A stretch of 29,923 nucleotides of DNA from a virus: positions 1-29,923 of the IMG/VR virus record IMGVR_UViG_3300037336_000028; one strand, written 5' to 3'. The notes below the pieces were generated by a model. The model saw only the letters and a list, made by a program, of their open reading frames with translations. It was not told where the DNA came from and did not search any database. Numbering within the stretch: position 1 is the first letter of the stretch; each line of letters begins with the position of its first letter. A program made the position numbers and the translations under genes. Shown one piece after another: positions 7,664-17,000 of the stretch.

Positions 7664-8703
7664 AAAAGTTCTTCAAGAAATTACTACGCGTCGCCGCGGC
7701 CGTAGCCATCATCGTTTTCGCGCCCGCCATAGCAGCGAGCATTGCCACAGCCGTGCCTGCTCTTGCGCCAGTTATGACCAGCGCGTTCGGTGCACCTCTG
7801 GTTGGTGCCGCGATAGGCGGGGTCACGTCCGTTGCCACCGGCGGGTCGTTCGGTGAAGGCGCCCTTATCGGCGGTACCCTCGGTTTCGCCAGCCCCTATC
7901 TTGGTGCTGGTACTTCCGGCGGATTCCTCGGCACTGGTTACGGTGCGTCCGCAGGCACCGCAGCAGGTACGGCTGCAACAGTAGCACCCGGCGTTGCGTC
8001 AGCAGTACCCGGCGTCGCGACAGCGGCACCCGGCGTTGCGACAGCAGCAGTACCCAGCACTTTCCTCGGCACCGTAGGTAAGATCGCTTCCACTGGGGCG
8101 ACTGTACTGAATGCTCTGTCTACCGTGCAGCAGGCGCGTCTCGCGGCCTCGCTTGCCGATGGGTCAACTGAGGGCCTAACCACCGAGGAGATCGCACTGC
8201 GTGGGCGGTTCCAAGGGGAACTAGAAGAACTGTCGGCTACCAACCGCGCACAGTACGACCAGCTCGTTTCGCAGGGCCGTGACCTAATCGCCCGTGGTAC
8301 TGCCAACCCTGAGCTGGCTTACGGCCAAGCCTCTGCTGCGACGCAGCGTGCCGGGCTCGACCTGAGCCGTGGGCAGGCACCGGGAATGTCCGCTGAACTG
8401 CAACGTCGTACGGCCATTGACGCCGCACGCTCCGGTGGCGGTGCTGCTGCCCAAGAACAGATGCGAGCTGACGGCGCACAGGCTTCAGGTATTACCGCTT
8501 TGAGCGGGCTAGGCGCAGCGCCACAAGGGGCCGCCGCTGGACTCATGTTGCAGGCAGATGCCGACCGTGCGCGCCGCGCAGAGGAAGAAGCAGAACGCCT
8601 GCGTCGTATGGGGCAGAGCGGGGCTGCAGCCCAATCAGCTGCAGATTCATTGAAAGACCTTTTCGACAATAAGCCTACTACGCCTGCAACTGGCACCAGC
8701 TAA
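7660..8703 (+). CDS. Ala/Gly-rich membrane-active virion-region protein
   Basis: This 347-residue protein starts at ATG 7660 (ATGA overlap, AAGGGG upstream). A basic start (KKFFKKLLR) is followed by a long hydrophobic stretch (AVAIIVFAPAIAASIATAV) and Gly/Ala-rich segments to about residue 100, as in proteins that enter membranes during DNA injection. Three 7-residue repeats of the form xPGVA(S/T)A lie at residues 109-129. The C-terminal half is helical and charged, with ARRAEEEAERLRR-like content near 300-320. The position upstream of the transglycosylase resembles internal core protein genes of podoviruses, so an ejected internal protein is a reasonable guess. Confidence 0.6.
   Translation: MKKFFKKLLRVAAAVAIIVFAPAIAASIATAVPALAPVMTSAFGAPLVGAAIGGVTSVATGGSFGEGALIGGTLGFASPYLGAGTSGGFLGTGYGASAGTAAGTAATVAPGVASAVPGVATAAPGVATAAVPSTFLGTVGKIASTGATVLNALSTVQQARLAASLADGSTEGLTTEEIALRGRFQGELEELSATNRAQYDQLVSQGRDLIARGTANPELAYGQASAATQRAGLDLSRGQAPGMSAELQRRTAIDAARSGGGAAAQEQMRADGAQASGITALSGLGAAPQGAAAGLMLQADADRARRAEEEAERLRRMGQSGAAAQSAADSLKDLFDNKPTTPATGTS
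7984..8046 (+). repeat. Three 21-bp tandem coding repeats
   Basis: Units at 7984-8004, 8005-8025 and 8026-8046 are near identical (gcacccggcgttgcg core) and encode (A/V)PGVA(S/T)A three times in the Ala/Gly-rich protein. The few differences are mostly at third codon positions. Confidence 0.75.
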
Positions 8704-8715
8704 GGAGACCACGCT

Positions 8716-11043
8716 GTGGTAGTTAAGACAAAAGAAGGGTACCTGATACCCACGTACGGCCCGACTGGTATCTCGCCGTCGGCCGGTGCTGAAGCAGGTA
8801 TGGCCGCTGGCCGCGCAGTGCAGACGCAGCGGGAGCAGACGCTTAATTCGCGTCAGGCTCGTGACTCTGTTGACCAGCAGATGAAGATGCGCACCGAGGA
8901 GCAGCGCCGGATCGAAGAAGACCGCGCAATAGCCGCAGCTGAACGGGCTCGGGTCGAAGCCGAGCGAAAGAAGTTAGCAGCTAAACGGGCTCAGCTATTA
9001 CGCGCTATGGAAGCGGCAGCAGTACCGACCGACTCTGGCGTCGTGGCTGCGCCGGGCGCGCAACGCGCGGGCCTGTCGTTTGGGCCTAATACACCTGCCA
9101 TGGAGCCCGTGACCATGGGCGTGCAGCCCATATCTTTCGGTCCGAGTACGCCAGCGCCCACATACGTACCGCCCGGCGGAGCGCGGGCGACTGTCGCTGC
9201 ACGTCAGCAGGACACCCCTTTGACCACGCGCCTCGCCCCGGTATGGGCGCAGTTAGAGCAGCAGGGCGGCCTACCACAAGGTTACTTCCGCCGCCTTGCC
9301 GAGATAGAGAGCAGCCTAAACCCCGAAGCGCGCAACCCGAACAGCACCGCCTCGGGATTGTTTCAGCTTCTCCGTGACACTGCACAGGAGTACAACGTAC
9401 AGAACCCAAACGACCCGATGGACGCTACGCAAGGGGTTGCGCGGTACACCGCCGTCTCTCTGCCTGCGCTACAGCAAGCACTGGGGCGGCAGCCCACGGG
9501 CGGCGAGCTGTATCTGGCCCACCAGCAGGGGGCTACAGGCGCAGTAAACCTACTGCGCAACCCCGACCAGTTAGCATCCGCAGTTGTTGGGGCTGACGCG
9601 GTCCGCCTCAATGGTGGTGACCCCGAGACTATGACCGCAGGCGCTTTTGCTGATCTCTGGATCGGCGAGTTCGAGGGCACGTCCAACTCGCGGAGTTCCA
9701 ACGCTGCTATGGCGGCCGCTGGGATAACATTCTCGTCAGCGCCCCCCGCCGGACTTACTGAGTCAGCGGCGCCCTCGATTACCGAGGTAGACCCCGAAGC
9801 CACGGCGTTCCAACAAGACATACAAGGCTTGCTTCGGCAAGGCGACATTGCTGGCGCGATCAACCGCATAGAGACGGGTTTGGCGATAGGCACGTACGGC
9901 CCCATGGGTAGCCCCGTCGGCGGCATGGTGGGGTACTTTAAGGACACTCCAGACGAAGCGGCCCGCAGAACCCAAGTACAGCAGGCGTTGCAGTGGTTCC
10001 AAGATAGCAAGAACGCGTCCTATATGCGCGACAACCCTGCGCTAATAGCTCAAGCCGCGGCCGACCCACTTGCGTTTGTCGCTGCCCAGCCGCGTGGGGC
10101 ACCCGATGCGGCCGCAGCAGAAACACCTACCGCCCCTATACAAGTGCGCATACCCGGCGGCGCTACGATTGCCGTATCCGAACCCGATGCTCCCGCCGCT
10201 GGGCTTACTGTTCCTCCTGCTGCTGCTCCCGATGCTGCTCCCGCCGCTGGGCTTACTGTTCCTCCTGCTGCTGCGGGCGTTCCAACCACCCGTGGTACAG
10301 TCGCGGGCGAAATCTTAGGCTTGCCCCGTGGGGCGCCGGCACCCCGGATTAACCAAAAAGTTATCGACGCTGGCCCTGCGCGTATGACCCAAGAGATGGA
10401 GGGGCTTGCGGCGCAAGACACCCAGCTTGCTCTGTTGCAGCAGTATTACGTCGATATGGAGGCTATACCAGAGGCAGTGAGCGTACAACTCCAGCGTCTT
10501 CAGCTGCGCAGCGCACATCAGGCACTGAAAGGCGCGCAGGCCGTAGCACGTATGGAAATGGGCGATTACTCTATGGCCGCTGATGCATTGTCCACTGCAA
10601 CGGGTACGCCAGTGCAAATCCAACCACGTGTCGACGGTACGTTCGACCTGCTGGCAAACGGTCAAGTGTATGCAGACGGGCTTACAGCTGCTGAACTGAA
10701 AGCATACGTACAGCAAACCACGGACAGCGCGTACCGGACCCAGCAGGCAGCGGTTGCCGAAGCGATGCTTAAGGCTGATATTGAACAGAGCGGCAAGAAC
10801 GCGGACTCAGTACGAAAGATAGCGGAAAAAGCTGCCGAGCTGTTCCAAACAGGCCGGAACGCCGAAGCGCTAGAAAAACTGAAGCAAGCAGGACTCTCAG
10901 TAGAGTTGACAGACTCTGGGATTTTTATATTTAGTCAGGACGGTACCGAGGCATACATTATAGACCCCGCGGGGAAGGTTTCGCCCGTGGGTGTCGACCA
11001 ACCAGTCGGGGGCCCGACTGCTAAGCCCATATTACTACGATAA
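8716..11043 (+). CDS. Internal virion protein with lytic transglycosylase (SLT) domain
   Basis: This 775-residue protein starts at GTG 8716 with AAGGAG at 8702-8707. Residues about 40-95 are a charged helix (RTEEQRRIEEDRAIAAAERA). Residues about 170-290 form a lysozyme-like transglycosylase domain: RLAEIESSLNPEARNPNS has Glu198 as the likely catalytic acid, followed by ASGLFQLLRDTAQEY and ELYLAHQQGATGAVNLL. Such domains cut glycan strands so the phage can pass DNA through the cell wall during entry. A Pro/Ala linker with two 16-residue repeats lies near residues 490-525, and the C-terminal third is helical. The classic G-L-x-Q motif is present as GLFQL. No signal peptide is seen, as expected for a virion-packaged enzyme. 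The next gene, a giant internal protein, fits the same injection role. Confidence 0.8.
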   Translation: MVVKTKEGYLIPTYGPTGISPSAGAEAGMAAGRAVQTQREQTLNSRQARDSVDQQMKMRTEEQRRIEEDRAIAAAERARVEAERKKLAAKRAQLLRAMEAAAVPTDSGVVAAPGAQRAGLSFGPNTPAMEPVTMGVQPISFGPSTPAPTYVPPGGARATVAARQQDTPLTTRLAPVWAQLEQQGGLPQGYFRRLAEIESSLNPEARNPNSTASGLFQLLRDTAQEYNVQNPNDPMDATQGVARYTAVSLPALQQALGRQPTGGELYLAHQQGATGAVNLLRNPDQLASAVVGADAVRLNGGDPETMTAGAFADLWIGEFEGTSNSRSSNAAMAAAGITFSSAPPAGLTESAAPSITEVDPEATAFQQDIQGLLRQGDIAGAINRIETGLAIGTYGPMGSPVGGMVGYFKDTPDEAARRTQVQQALQWFQDSKNASYMRDNPALIAQAAADPLAFVAAQPRGAPDAAAAETPTAPIQVRIPGGATIAVSEPDAPAAGLTVPPAAAPDAAPAAGLTVPPAAAGVPTTRGTVAGEILGLPRGAPAPRINQKVIDAGPARMTQEMEGLAAQDTQLALLQQYYVDMEAIPEAVSVQLQRLQLRSAHQALKGAQAVARMEMGDYSMAADALSTATGTPVQIQPRVDGTFDLLANGQVYADGLTAAELKAYVQQTTDSAYRTQQAAVAEAMLKADIEQSGKNADSVRKIAEKAAELFQTGRNAEALEKLKQAGLSVELTDSGIFIFSQDGTEAYIIDPAGKVSPVGVDQPVGGPTAKPILLR
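10189..10274 (+). repeat. Two-copy 48-bp direct repeat in the transglycosylase gene
   Basis: A 48-base unit at 10189-10236 is repeated from 10237; the first 38 bases are identical in both copies. It encodes APAAGLTVPPAAAPDA twice, a Pro/Ala linker. The near identity at synonymous sites suggests a recent duplication. Confidence 0.85.
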
Positions 11044-11052
11044 GGTGAACCC

Positions 11053-14000
11053 ATGGTAGACCGCGCCGGATTGATGTTACCAGAAACGCCTGCAGCGGCT
11101 ATGGAACTTGGCCCCCAAAACGCCTTTAGCGTTGCACTACGGGACCCGTCCCGAGCCAGTGGGCTAGGCGGGCTGGGCACGACCATGGCGGATGTGCAAG
11201 TTGCTTTTGAGCAGGTCGTAAACCAGCCTGCGCCTGACTACACTGCGATGCGCGCCCCGCCTGCGCAGGCGGGGCCCTCAATCTACTTTGACCAAGCCCG
11301 CAACCTGTTCTCTGTAAACGGGTATGCCTTCGACGCTGAGGACTATGGCGCAGCTGTACAGTCGCGGCAGTTTCTGAACCAGCCTGCCGGTGGCCCACCG
11401 GCGGAAGGGGCGTGGACTCGATTGAGCCCCAGTATGTACGAGCAGTACATGACTCAGATCGAAGACCCCACGCTGGGCACACGCTTCGGGCGTAGCTTCG
11501 ACATCGGGGTGCAGAACCTGAAGACCCTCGGCGGCGCAGGCTTGCAGTTCCTTGGGGCAGAGGAGACAGGTGCGGGCGTCGTCAATCGTGCCAGCGAAGA
11601 ACTCCAGCGCCTGTCGCCCTTCCAAGTATCGGCCGCAGAGGTTGCCTCTGGCGAGCTAGGCGCGATTGAGTACGCTGTGTCTGTGCTTGGTCAGCAGGGC
11701 CCGAACATCCTCGAGAGTATTGGTACCGCGCTCGTCGGCGCAGCCGCTGGTGGTGTTGCGTCTGGTAATCCTATCGGCGCAGCCGTCGGTAGTTTCGGTG
11801 CGCTGCTGTCAAAAAGCGCTATCAAAGGCGCAGCCAGAGAAGCCGCAGAAGCCTACGCGCGGGGCGCAGCCTCGACCGCGCAGAAGAAACTGCTGGCCCG
11901 CATCGGCGGTGCAGCCGCTGCAACGGCGGTCAACAACTACGCCATGGGCGTCTCGGACGTATACAGTGAGACCCGCCAGCAAGGCGCGGGGCCAGAGGAC
12001 ATGGACGCTCGCGCGATATCCGCTGCCATTGGTGTCCCCTACGCTGTGCTGTCCACGATCCCGGAAGCTATCGCTGCGGGCCGGCTGTTCGGCTTTTCAA
12101 ATGCTGCCGGTGGTTTGCTCCGCCGCGCAGGCACTGGCGCCGGAATCGGCGCAGGGTTGGAAGGTGTAACCGAGGCCGGACAAGAAGCGCTTGTCATGGC
12201 TGGCGGCCAGCAGTTCGGTGGGGATTACACCGACGAATACCTGTCGCGCCTTATCGAAGCCGGTGTAGCCGGTGCAGTCGTCGGCGGTGGTATCGGCGGC
12301 GTGGTCAACCTGCGCGCAGGTAAGCCCACTGATATACTACAGGGTCGCCAAGAACCACCAGCGGACGCTGCCCCTGCCCCGCTTGGACTACCAGCTCCTG
12401 CCCCGCTTGGACTACCAGCTCCTGCCCCGGGCTTACTTCCAGCCCCGCCTGCTGCACTCCCTGCCCCTGACCGTACTGCAGCGGCTGCGCCCGAGGTTAT
12501 CGTGCCGGCCGCCCCTGCGGCGTCGTCCGTTGCGTCTGCTGCGCCTGTTGCGCCTGTTGCGCCTGTTGCGCCTGTTGCGCCTGTTGCGCCTGCGGCCCCC
12601 ACTGCCGCGACGCTCGGGCTTGAGGGCCCTGTGGCTGAAGGGTTTGATATAGCCGCCACTTTGCAAGGCCCACCGACACCGCCGGTGACTACGGCTGCAC
12701 CCCCAGTGACTGCACCAAACCAGTTACAGCAGCAGTTAATGGCACTGCAGCAAAGACAGCAGCAGACAGCGCAGACGCCAGCCCCTGTGGTAGCACCGCC
12801 GGTCGAAGAACCCACCGAGATCGCAGTGGAGCCCACACCGACTGGCGAGATCACGCCTCGTGAATACGACGCAGCCTACGGTGGCTGGGAGGAGGTACGC
12901 GCTGACCAGTCCAACCCGGACGCACTTCCGTCGCTGCCGCGCCTCAACAAGAAGGCCCAGCGCGAATGGGTTATGGCAGTGCGCGCGGGTACCGCAGACG
13001 CTGCCCTGTTCGGGCGGCTTGCGAAGCGTAAAGTCAGCAAGGCAGAGCCACTGGTAGCCACTGGTGTAACCGCCACGCGTGAAGCCGACATCAATGCTAT
13101 GCAGCAGCAGGTAGCTACCGCCCGTGCGACTGAGGCTGCACAGCAAGACCTGCAGGGTAAGGCCGCTGCCCTTCGTGCGCTGGGCCAGCGCATGGAACGC
13201 GCCCGCCCGCCGCTACCTGCCGACACCTATGGTACAGAAGCTGGCGCACCTTTCCGGAACAAGGCGCAGGCCATCGCACCGGCCAACCGCAAGCGCGTGG
13301 CGAAGCAGATCAACCAAGAGACTGGCAAAGCTGTCACCGCGAAAGACCTCGAACCTGTGGAAGTCGCGGGCGGCTGGGCGCTGCGCGTGAAGACCCCACC
13401 CACACCACCGGCTCCTAAGCCCACCCTCAAGAGAGGAAAACCTGATGCCGTTCGTGAGCAAGGCGCAAAGGCGAGCACTCTACGCAAAGGACCCAAAGCT
13501 GGCGGAGAAGTTCGAAGCAGTGACACCGAAGGGCAAACCGCTACCGGAGAGGGTACCCAAGAAACCGCCCAAGAGGATACCACCCAAGAACAATCGCCTG
13601 TTCGGGAAGCTGGAGTAGCACCGCCCCCGGCGAAGCCTGCGAAGCCGAAGAAGGTCAAGCTACCAGCGGGAGAAACAGACGCGGAGCTTGACAGGTCGAT
13701 AGCTATGGGAGCCGTGGAGCTCGCCGAGGATGTAATCCTCAACGACGCGCGCAAGAAGCGTACCCTGCTCACGCAGGCGGAGCTCGATGCTGGCGTTGAG
13801 CTGACCGTGCTCAGCACAAACTCTGACCCGGCTGTGGCTAAGGCAGCACTGGATGTGCTTGAGCTCAACCTGTCCGCCACCCAGTACAAAGAACTCGCTG
13901 CGTATGTGGAGCGCGCGAACAACCACGGGAGCCTCGGTGGTGACCGGGCCGATGTGGACTTCGCGGGCAAAGAAATACAGGCCATGGTAACCATGTTCAA

Positions 14001-17000
14001 CTCCGGTTCTGTGCCCGACAACAGCGTGTCGGCGTTCGAAGCGCGGTTTAGGGCACTGGCCACGCGTGTGCGTAACAGCGACCCTAAGGCAGACGTCCTC
14101 GGGTACGCTACGGTAAGCAATTCGCCAAACAAAAAGATGGGGCAGATCGCCCACACCACGCCCAACACAAACTCCGGCGGTGCGTTTTCGCTCGCGTCGC
14201 TGGCCGATGCTGTCCTTGGTAATGGTAAGCGCGCAGTCCCGCTGGCCATCGGCAAGCAGCGTATGATCGCCCGGAATATACTCAACAAGTTCAAGGTAAA
14301 GCCCGAGCTGTCTGTGTTCGCAAGTCAGGCCGACATGAAGCAGCGCAACCCTGCGCTCTACAAGCGCGCTGCAGCCGCGCGCAGCCAAGGCGACTTCGAC
14401 AGCGCACCGGCGGTGGGCTACTTCTTCGATAACCAAGTCATCATCTTCAGTGACCGCGTGGCTACGCGCCAGCAGCTGGAGTTTGTCGTCGCCCACGAAG
14501 TGTTGGGCCACTTCGGCATGCGGTCCGTGCTCGGTGCGTCCGAGTTCAACACGCTGATGGATTCCGTTTACACTGACAGCTCGCCCTATACCAAGGTCGC
14601 CATTGACGACATGGTTGCAGCGCGCGGCATGCCACGGGCTGAGGCCGTGGAAGAATACCTGTCGGACTTTGCAGCACAGGTGGAGACAAGCGTCCTGCGC
14701 CGGTGGTGGGCCAAGGCCAAAGACGCGCTGAACAAGATCGGCTTCAAGTTCGACGACGATGTCGCGCGCTACCTTATGAACCAGAGCCGCAGGTACCTGC
14801 GCACTGGGGAGAAAGGCTCTGTGTTCAACACCGACCGCGTCGCGGGCACCATGCACCAGCTCGAAGCAGGCACAGACCCCACTGGGGTCGGCCGCTTCAG
14901 CACCGCAGCAGAGCAGGCACCCATTCGCGAGCTGGGCCATATGGTAGATGACCCGGGCCGGGTCATGCCATCGTCTATCCAAGACGCACAGGACAAGTTC
15001 ACGCGCGCAGCAGAGGTGTTGGGCTTCGCACCCAAGGACCTCGCCAACAAGTGGGACTCGCTCAAGCGTAACATCGCTACACCGACTATCTTCCGCGCCA
15101 TGCGCAACGAAGGGTTCCAGAAGGTGTTCGATATCCTGCGAGACAGGCACAACTTTGCGCGCGCAATGGTCACACAGATGCAGACGCGCCGCGATATTGC
15201 CCTCAACCCACGGGTCGAGAAGCCGGCCAAGCTCGGCATGGGCGGTAACGGGATCAGCGTGGATGGCCGGGCCAAGGCAGGGTACGTACTCAAAGCCAAC
15301 CGTATGTTCCACTCGTATAGAGCCAAGCGGCTAACTGCTGGTAACACGCCCAAGCTGTTCCTGCGCGAACCCGGGACCGGTAAGCTCCGCCCGGTAGAGG
15401 CCACGTTCGACAAGCTCCTGAAAGAGAACAGACTGCCCCGCGAGCAGTGGGCCGAGGGCGTGCGCGTACCTTACGACACACCGATCCAGATGACTGACGC
15501 GAAGCGCGCTGAGCTTGAGGCTGAGCGCGATGCTGCTATCGCAGCGGCCACGACGGACAAGGCGAAGAACCGCATCACACGGGACTACAAGGCACGGATT
15601 GAGAACAACACATACACAGGTGTGGCCTACCTCGACGTGAAGCAGGAGTTTACGGACCTTGAGTGGGGTGCGTTCAACCAAGAGCTGGACGCGATGGCGC
15701 ACACCGCGCGCGACGTGCTGGAGAGTATCCTCACCAAGTACGACCAAGAGATATCATACTCGTACCGCCGGTTGGGGAAGCAGCTGTCCGCTGCCATGAC
15801 AGACGGTGACCGCGCCCTGATGGACCGTGCTGTCCGCCGGTACGTAGAGATACAAGACGCAGACTTAGCCACCTCCGAGGATGGGCAGATCGACCCGTCG
15901 ACCCGGAACACAGCCGCGGCCGAGAAGTTCTTGATCCAGTTTAACACTGCCCTACTGGGCACCGGCCGTGACCGTATCTACGGTCTGTTCGCCCCGAACG
16001 CGGACAACAACGACATCGTAGCGTTACCCGAGAGCGAGCGGAAAGAACTTACCGACATGATCGACGGGCTCCGTACCCGATACAACCCGCCAGCGAAAGA
16101 CGAAGGTGCAACCGCAACGGAAGCACGGCGCGTGGTCCAGCGTGAAGTCCAGCTCATTGCACAGCAGCTCACTGTGACCCAAGACGCTGAGAAGGCTGCT
16201 GTCCGTACGATACAGACAGCGTATGTACCCATTGTGCGTGAGGGCGAGTACCAGACGAGCGTGGTGTTTACCGGGGCGGACGGCAACCAGTACACACTCG
16301 GCGACAGCTACCGGGAGCAGGCCCCGTACATGCAGTTCGCAAAGCAGTCAGACGCCGACCGCGCAGCCGCAGAGATCACAGAGCTGTTCGGCGACACCGA
16401 GCATACCGTAGAGGTGTGGGACCCAGAGGCTGACAACGGTCGGGGCAAGCTCGTGATGAAGAAGGGTAAGCTGACGGCGGTCAGTGGGACCGTCCTCGAC
16501 GCACCCACTACGGACCCAGAGATCAGCCACGACGCCGCGCTGCGGTTCATCCGGCGCTTCGGTATCCCCCTGACGCCGCAGAAGCTGGAACAGATCATCA
16601 CTGCGTCGACCACCAGTGGCAACCGCGCGATCCTGCGCCAGCTGAAGGCGGGCTTCACACCCGGTGCACCCAACGACTTGACCAGTGCTATCTCATCCCA
16701 CATCGAATCGCGTGCCTCTACCGTCGCACGGAACAAGACCGGGGTGGAACTGGAGAACGCGCTCGACATCAGGGGCGATGCCAAGGACATGTGGTTCGGG
16801 AGCAAGAAGACATACGACGCGCTCAAGGCTGAGTACGAGCGGCTCAAAGCTGCGCCTAACCCGAACGACGACGCGATCAGCGTGGCCCGCCAGAAGTTCG
16901 AGCAGTACCACCGGTGGTACATCACTGAGAACGCGCCCGCGAACGCGAACAAGTTCTACAACGAAGCCCGTACGGCAGTGGCGTTCCTCGACCAGCAGAA

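Noticed and set aside
12541-12594. CRISPR-like short repeats
   Set aside because: The units are adjacent, 9 bp long and in frame within a coding linker, without spacers.
12272-12652. Plus-strand 126-residue frame nested in the giant gene
   Set aside because: Its repeated LLRLLRLLR sequence is only the other-frame reading of the 9-bp repeats; no good ribosome binding site or family resemblance was seen, unlike the frame at 13445.
12225-12854. 209-residue minus-strand Gly/Ala/Thr-rich frame
   Set aside because: It is the antisense reading of the Pro/Ala tandem repeats and has no independent coding sign.
13660-15312. 550-residue minus-strand frame inside the giant gene
   Set aside because: It is His/Val/Arg-rich with no motifs, lies opposite the conserved zincin-like region, and reflects the low stop frequency of GC-rich DNA.
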